Source: Phallusia mammillata
Taxonomy: Eukaryota > Chordata > Ascidiacea > Phlebobranchia > Ascidiidae
Length of the DNA stretch: 64,000 nt
Reading direction: 5' to 3'
Assembly: GCA_003260075.1 (NCBI GenBank)
Contig: QLIY01000131.1
Coordinates: 62,001 to 126,000 of the forward strand
The position numbers and the translations under genes were made by a program. How positions within the stretch are numbered: position 1 is the first letter of the stretch; each line of letters opens with the position of its first letter. The notes under the pieces were generated by a model. The model did not search any database. It worked only from the letters and a program-made list of their open reading frames with translations, and was not told the origin of the DNA. This document shows, piece after piece, positions 46,558 to 64,000 of the stretch.

Positions 46558-49500
46558 GGCACTCCTCTTAACCAGCCAATAATACCGTAGTTAGTTCCGA
46601 AAGTGTGGAACTTTCAGTAGATATTGTTGCATATTTCGCACTGAGATCGAGACGTTTGTAATGTCCGATGAAATGTGCTTTGGGTCCCAACCTGACCTTC
46701 TGAAACTTATTCCTGAACACTTTCACTGTTGCTTGAGTAATTAACTAAAACACCTCAGTTCAATGTACTGGAACAATCACAAGTGGACGAGATTTAGACA
46801 AAAACGTCAGTTTATTGTCTTTCTGGTCACGTGACAGGGCAATAAAGATAAATTAAATAAAGCATGCGCATTTAAAACGGCTTCACAAACAAAAGTAAGA
46901 TGAAGCAGTGTATCCACTGAAAAAAGCTCCAATTTTGTAGGCGTAAACACTGGGCACAAATCGCGAAAAAAGAACATTTCTTAAAAACAGCAAATTACAA
47001 CCAAAATCGGGAATACAATATTAAAATGAAAACAACGAAAAGGCAAACGTAGCATGTAGTGTAGCATTGCGCTTGTAATGTAGCAAAACTTTCGCAAAAA
47101 CATGGCTTTCGAAAAAATAGATGATATGTCACCGAAAAATGGCCACAACGAATTAATGCAGCACTCGATGTGGTACAACACATCACAACGGACGAAAAAG
47201 CTCCGTGGTAAAAAGGTAAAAACATAGAAATAACTTCAAGACGTGATTTCGATTCAGGGGAAATTACGATACAAAACCAGTAGGACTTATAACTTAAATG
47301 GACAAACATATTTACTATGGGAAACACTTGCACAAAATTGTTTATTTTTTTTGGTCATATATTACTGTTGTCCGTCTGAATAGTTTGTTTGTACAGACGA
47401 AATAGAACTGTTTAGGGCCCAAATTCACGCTAAAGTACAGTTGAAACTTTGAAAACCTTTAAAAATCATCTTTGTGAAATTTGGAAAAAAACTTTAGGCA
47501 TATACCTAATATTTGAAGGCTCCCCAAGGCAAAGTTTGCCCATAAGTCTTTCAGCACTAAAAGTATTTTTGGGTTGTATTGTTAAAATTGCATTTAGAAA
47601 CACATTTTAAACGATGGCCATTCTGATTAAATCTGTGTAAAAAAATCTGCAACAAAAATTAGCACTTTTCAACCAACAAACAATATTCGGAAAACGGAAC
47701 AATACAAAATAAGATTCCAAAATTAAGCGACCCTTATAATAGACCGTCTAAATATCGCTTTCTTTTATAATAAAGAAGTTGTATACAATGCCACATCACA
47801 ACACAGTAAGAAGTGCAAAAATTGCGACGCCGAAATGCATGGCAAGAAATATACAATGTAAGGTAAGCACCACAAATCCTACATGATTTTAATCACTGCT
47901 TGCTGGGTTGCTTAATTTTTCATTTCTTGCATTCGTGAACTGAATTAGCTTAATTATAAAATCACATTAATTGGGTGAAATGTGCCACAAATGTAGACTT
48001 AATTGTAAGGGATGTGTAAGCCTCTATAACACTGCTAAGCAAAAGTTAGTAGCATAAAATAAAGATTATAATTCACTTTTTGTTTTTGAAATATCGATTT
48101 AGTTTTACATTTTTTGGTTCGCAAAAGCTCTACTATCAGTTACGGTTTTTTTATGTGGAATGAAATTGTAGCAAAAGTTATATGTTTTGTTTTAAATGCT
48201 TTTAAACCAAGACTCCCCCCCCCCCATAAAATAAAGATTATAATTCACTTTTTGTTTTTGAAATATCGATTTGGTTTTACATTTTTTGGTTCGCAAAAGC
48301 TCTACTATCAGTTACGTTTTTTTTATGTGGAATGAAATTGTAGCAAAAGTTATATGTTTTCGTTTTAAATGCTTTTAAACCAAGACTATACGTTATTAGC
48401 AAAACCAAAGTGTCGCATAAAAACTGTATGCTTCATGCGGGCGTTCATTGTCACAGTATGAAAAAACGTTGCAAGTATATAAAAGCATTGTTTTTATGAA
48501 ATGGCGCCCTTATCTGAACAAGTCAAAAGCTAATTCGAATGACAAATATACCAGTTAACCAAGCAAGTTATTCATTTAACCCAGTACTTCCCAACACTTT
48601 GTTTTAAATTTGAGGGGAGGAATGTACATTAATTTGTACTTGTGGTTTGTAAATAGACACTTAAGACTCGAAATATAACTTGTGAATAAAGGCTCAATTT
48701 TAAATGATCTTTGTATGGTTTAGCATCTACTGTATTAGCTATTTGGGAGAGGAATGAAAATGTTTAGAATTTTTAAGTGAGGAATTCTCCGATAATGGTT
48801 GGAAACCAATGGAATGTCCTTTTTATCAAAGGTTCTCAGTCGGCCGTACCATGGGTAATTGACATGCCTTGAGGTACACATGAATTACATTTTTTAGATG
48901 TTGGGATTTATGTGTTAGGGGTAATTGTAATTTTCAAAAATCTGCAAACGACAAAAAGACTTAACATCTTCGCGGTACACGCTAAAACGTCTTGTTTATC
49001 GATTTAGGCAATCTTTGTAATTGTCTAAGAGCGGTCTTAATTGTTTTAGCGTGCTACCCCCCCCCCCAAATGGAATGTATTTACAATTTATGTTGAAACC
49101 AGAGTTATAAGCCGCTTTGAAAAAGGGACCGAAACCTGAAAGTACAAGCCCAAAACCAGGCCTAAACCCAAAATTGAATGTTATATCAGTCCGAAAGTTG
49201 TTGAAACTGTGTCACAAAGGCGAGTGTAAAGTCAGGCTCGAGCCCACCCCCCCCCCACTAGAAGGCAAGACTAAAAGTACACTTTAAAACAATTCTCACA
49301 AAAAGCTTGTAGTGGGAATGTGGTTATTGCACATAGAGAGTTTAGGCGGGCGAGCACAGTTTAATCCCACTTTTTAAACATTAAATCTAAATTGTTAGTG
49401 TTTTGTTAGCGGAGTGCTTTCTAAACAAATGGAATGTATTTACAATTTATGTTGAAACCAGAGTTATAAGCCGTTTTGAAAAAGGGACCGAAACCTGACA

Positions 49501-49998
49501 GTACAACCCCAAAACCAGGTAAACCCAAATTTGAAGGTTGTATCAAGCCCAAAGATGTTGAACTGCGTTACAAAGGCGAGTGTAAAGTCAGCCCCCCCCC
49601 CCCCCGCCACAATGAAAAATCACTCCCATCAAACTTTTGTCCTTTCTTATGAGTCAACATTAAACAGCGAATGCAAATGCAAAAAAAGCAATTCTTAACT
49701 TCGGCACTGAGGGGTTTGGTGAAGGTTGGAGAATAGTGCAGTGGTCTGGGTTGATCGTTAAAGAGCCACTGCTGGCTTGAACGATAGAACATGTTTATCC
49801 TTGGCGTATTTCCTCATGTGGGTTACAACCACAACAACGTATGTATGGGTTTGCGTAAAAGCATTGCGCACGAATCGGGCGAAAGAAAATAATAAAAACG
49901 CTAGTTACGACCTTAGAGAATTCCACCACGCTGTTAAGCTCATCAGGAGCTGAACCATTCACAGTAAAAATACAACAAAACTTAAATCGAAACTGGGT
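46558..49998. other. Intergenic region between GOLGB1 and KIAA0319L, repeat-rich
   Basis: No confident gene. Allelic duplicates occur around C runs: 48055-48213 with 48226-48390, and 49069-49245 with 49425-49591. Degenerate hAT-like ends appear near 48585 (CAGTACTTCCCAACACTTTG) and 48800. A 41-codon + strand frame at 47102 is listed separately. The giantin promoter should lie in the first part and the KIAA0319L 3' UTR in the last. Confidence 0.45.
47102..47227 (+). CDS. Short + strand open frame, possible first exon of an unknown gene
   Basis: ATG to TAG, 41 codons, MAFEKIDDMSPKNGHNELMQ onward, hydrophilic. A GTAAAAAG donor-like site follows CTCCGTG (about 47207). A downstream acceptor-like site near 47824 leads into a short Cys-containing frame (KKCKNCDAEMHGKKYTM), but phases do not clearly join. 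No family recognised; may be noise. Confidence 0.2.
   Translation: MAFEKIDDMSPKNGHNELMQHSMWYNTSQRTKKLRGKKVKT

Positions 49999-64000
<14,002 letters not shown>

Overview
This is a eukaryotic, intron-rich, AT-rich animal genomic window. Four protein-coding genes can be recognised by protein similarity. The organism is probably an invertebrate chordate such as an ascidian: the proteins are closest in architecture to vertebrate families but quite diverged, the introns are short and full of small DNA transposons, and heterozygosity is very high. That taxonomic call is inference.

Layout. (1) 863-2068, + strand: cyclin C (CCNC), the whole coding region in a single exon. (2) 2453-4672, + strand: phosducin-like 3 (PDCL3), six coding exons, 385 bp after cyclin C. 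(3) 7096-45570, - strand: a very large coiled-coil gene, the orthologue of the Golgi tether giantin (GOLGB1). I traced 43 coding exons from the initiator Met (45570) to a C-terminal tail anchor (stop at 7096). All joins I could test keep the reading frame. The collapsed protein is roughly 4,800-4,900 residues. (4) 49999-64000, - strand: a KIAA0319/KIAA0319L-type membrane protein. Twenty phase-consistent exons encode a MANSC-like cysteine domain, a Ser/Thr-rich linker, five PKD domains, a small Cys-rich module, one transmembrane segment and a cytoplasmic tail. The N-terminus lies beyond the right edge. PDCL3 and giantin converge; giantin and KIAA0319L are in tandem on the - strand. The four genes belong to unrelated pathways: Mediator/CDK8 transcription, cytosolic chaperoning, Golgi tethering, and endosome/Golgi-surface membrane protein. 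Nothing suggests a functional cluster.

Assembly. The window is punctuated by more than 40 runs of C, from about 8 to 99 bases. They are always C on the + strand, and sequence after most of them restarts with a few-percent-diverged copy of nearby sequence. I read these as gaps between unmerged allelic contigs, not biology. As a result several exons occur twice or in pieces (cyclin C; PDCL3 exon 2; giantin exons 22, 23, 36, 37, 39 and 43; KIAA0319L exons encoding PKD3, PKD5 and the linker), and the giantin 3' end is locally out of order.

Mobile DNA. There are several hAT-type MITEs with 8-bp target duplications (4875-5170, 23531-23746, 30832-30994), one hAT insertion present on one haplotype and absent on the other (20204), a TIR element at 27978-28257, and a tRNA-derived, partly palindromic repeat family (19870-20025, 52752-52908, 53140-53430). 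I found no CRISPR, rRNA, intact tRNA or viral genes, and no clear evidence for a wholly new biological system.
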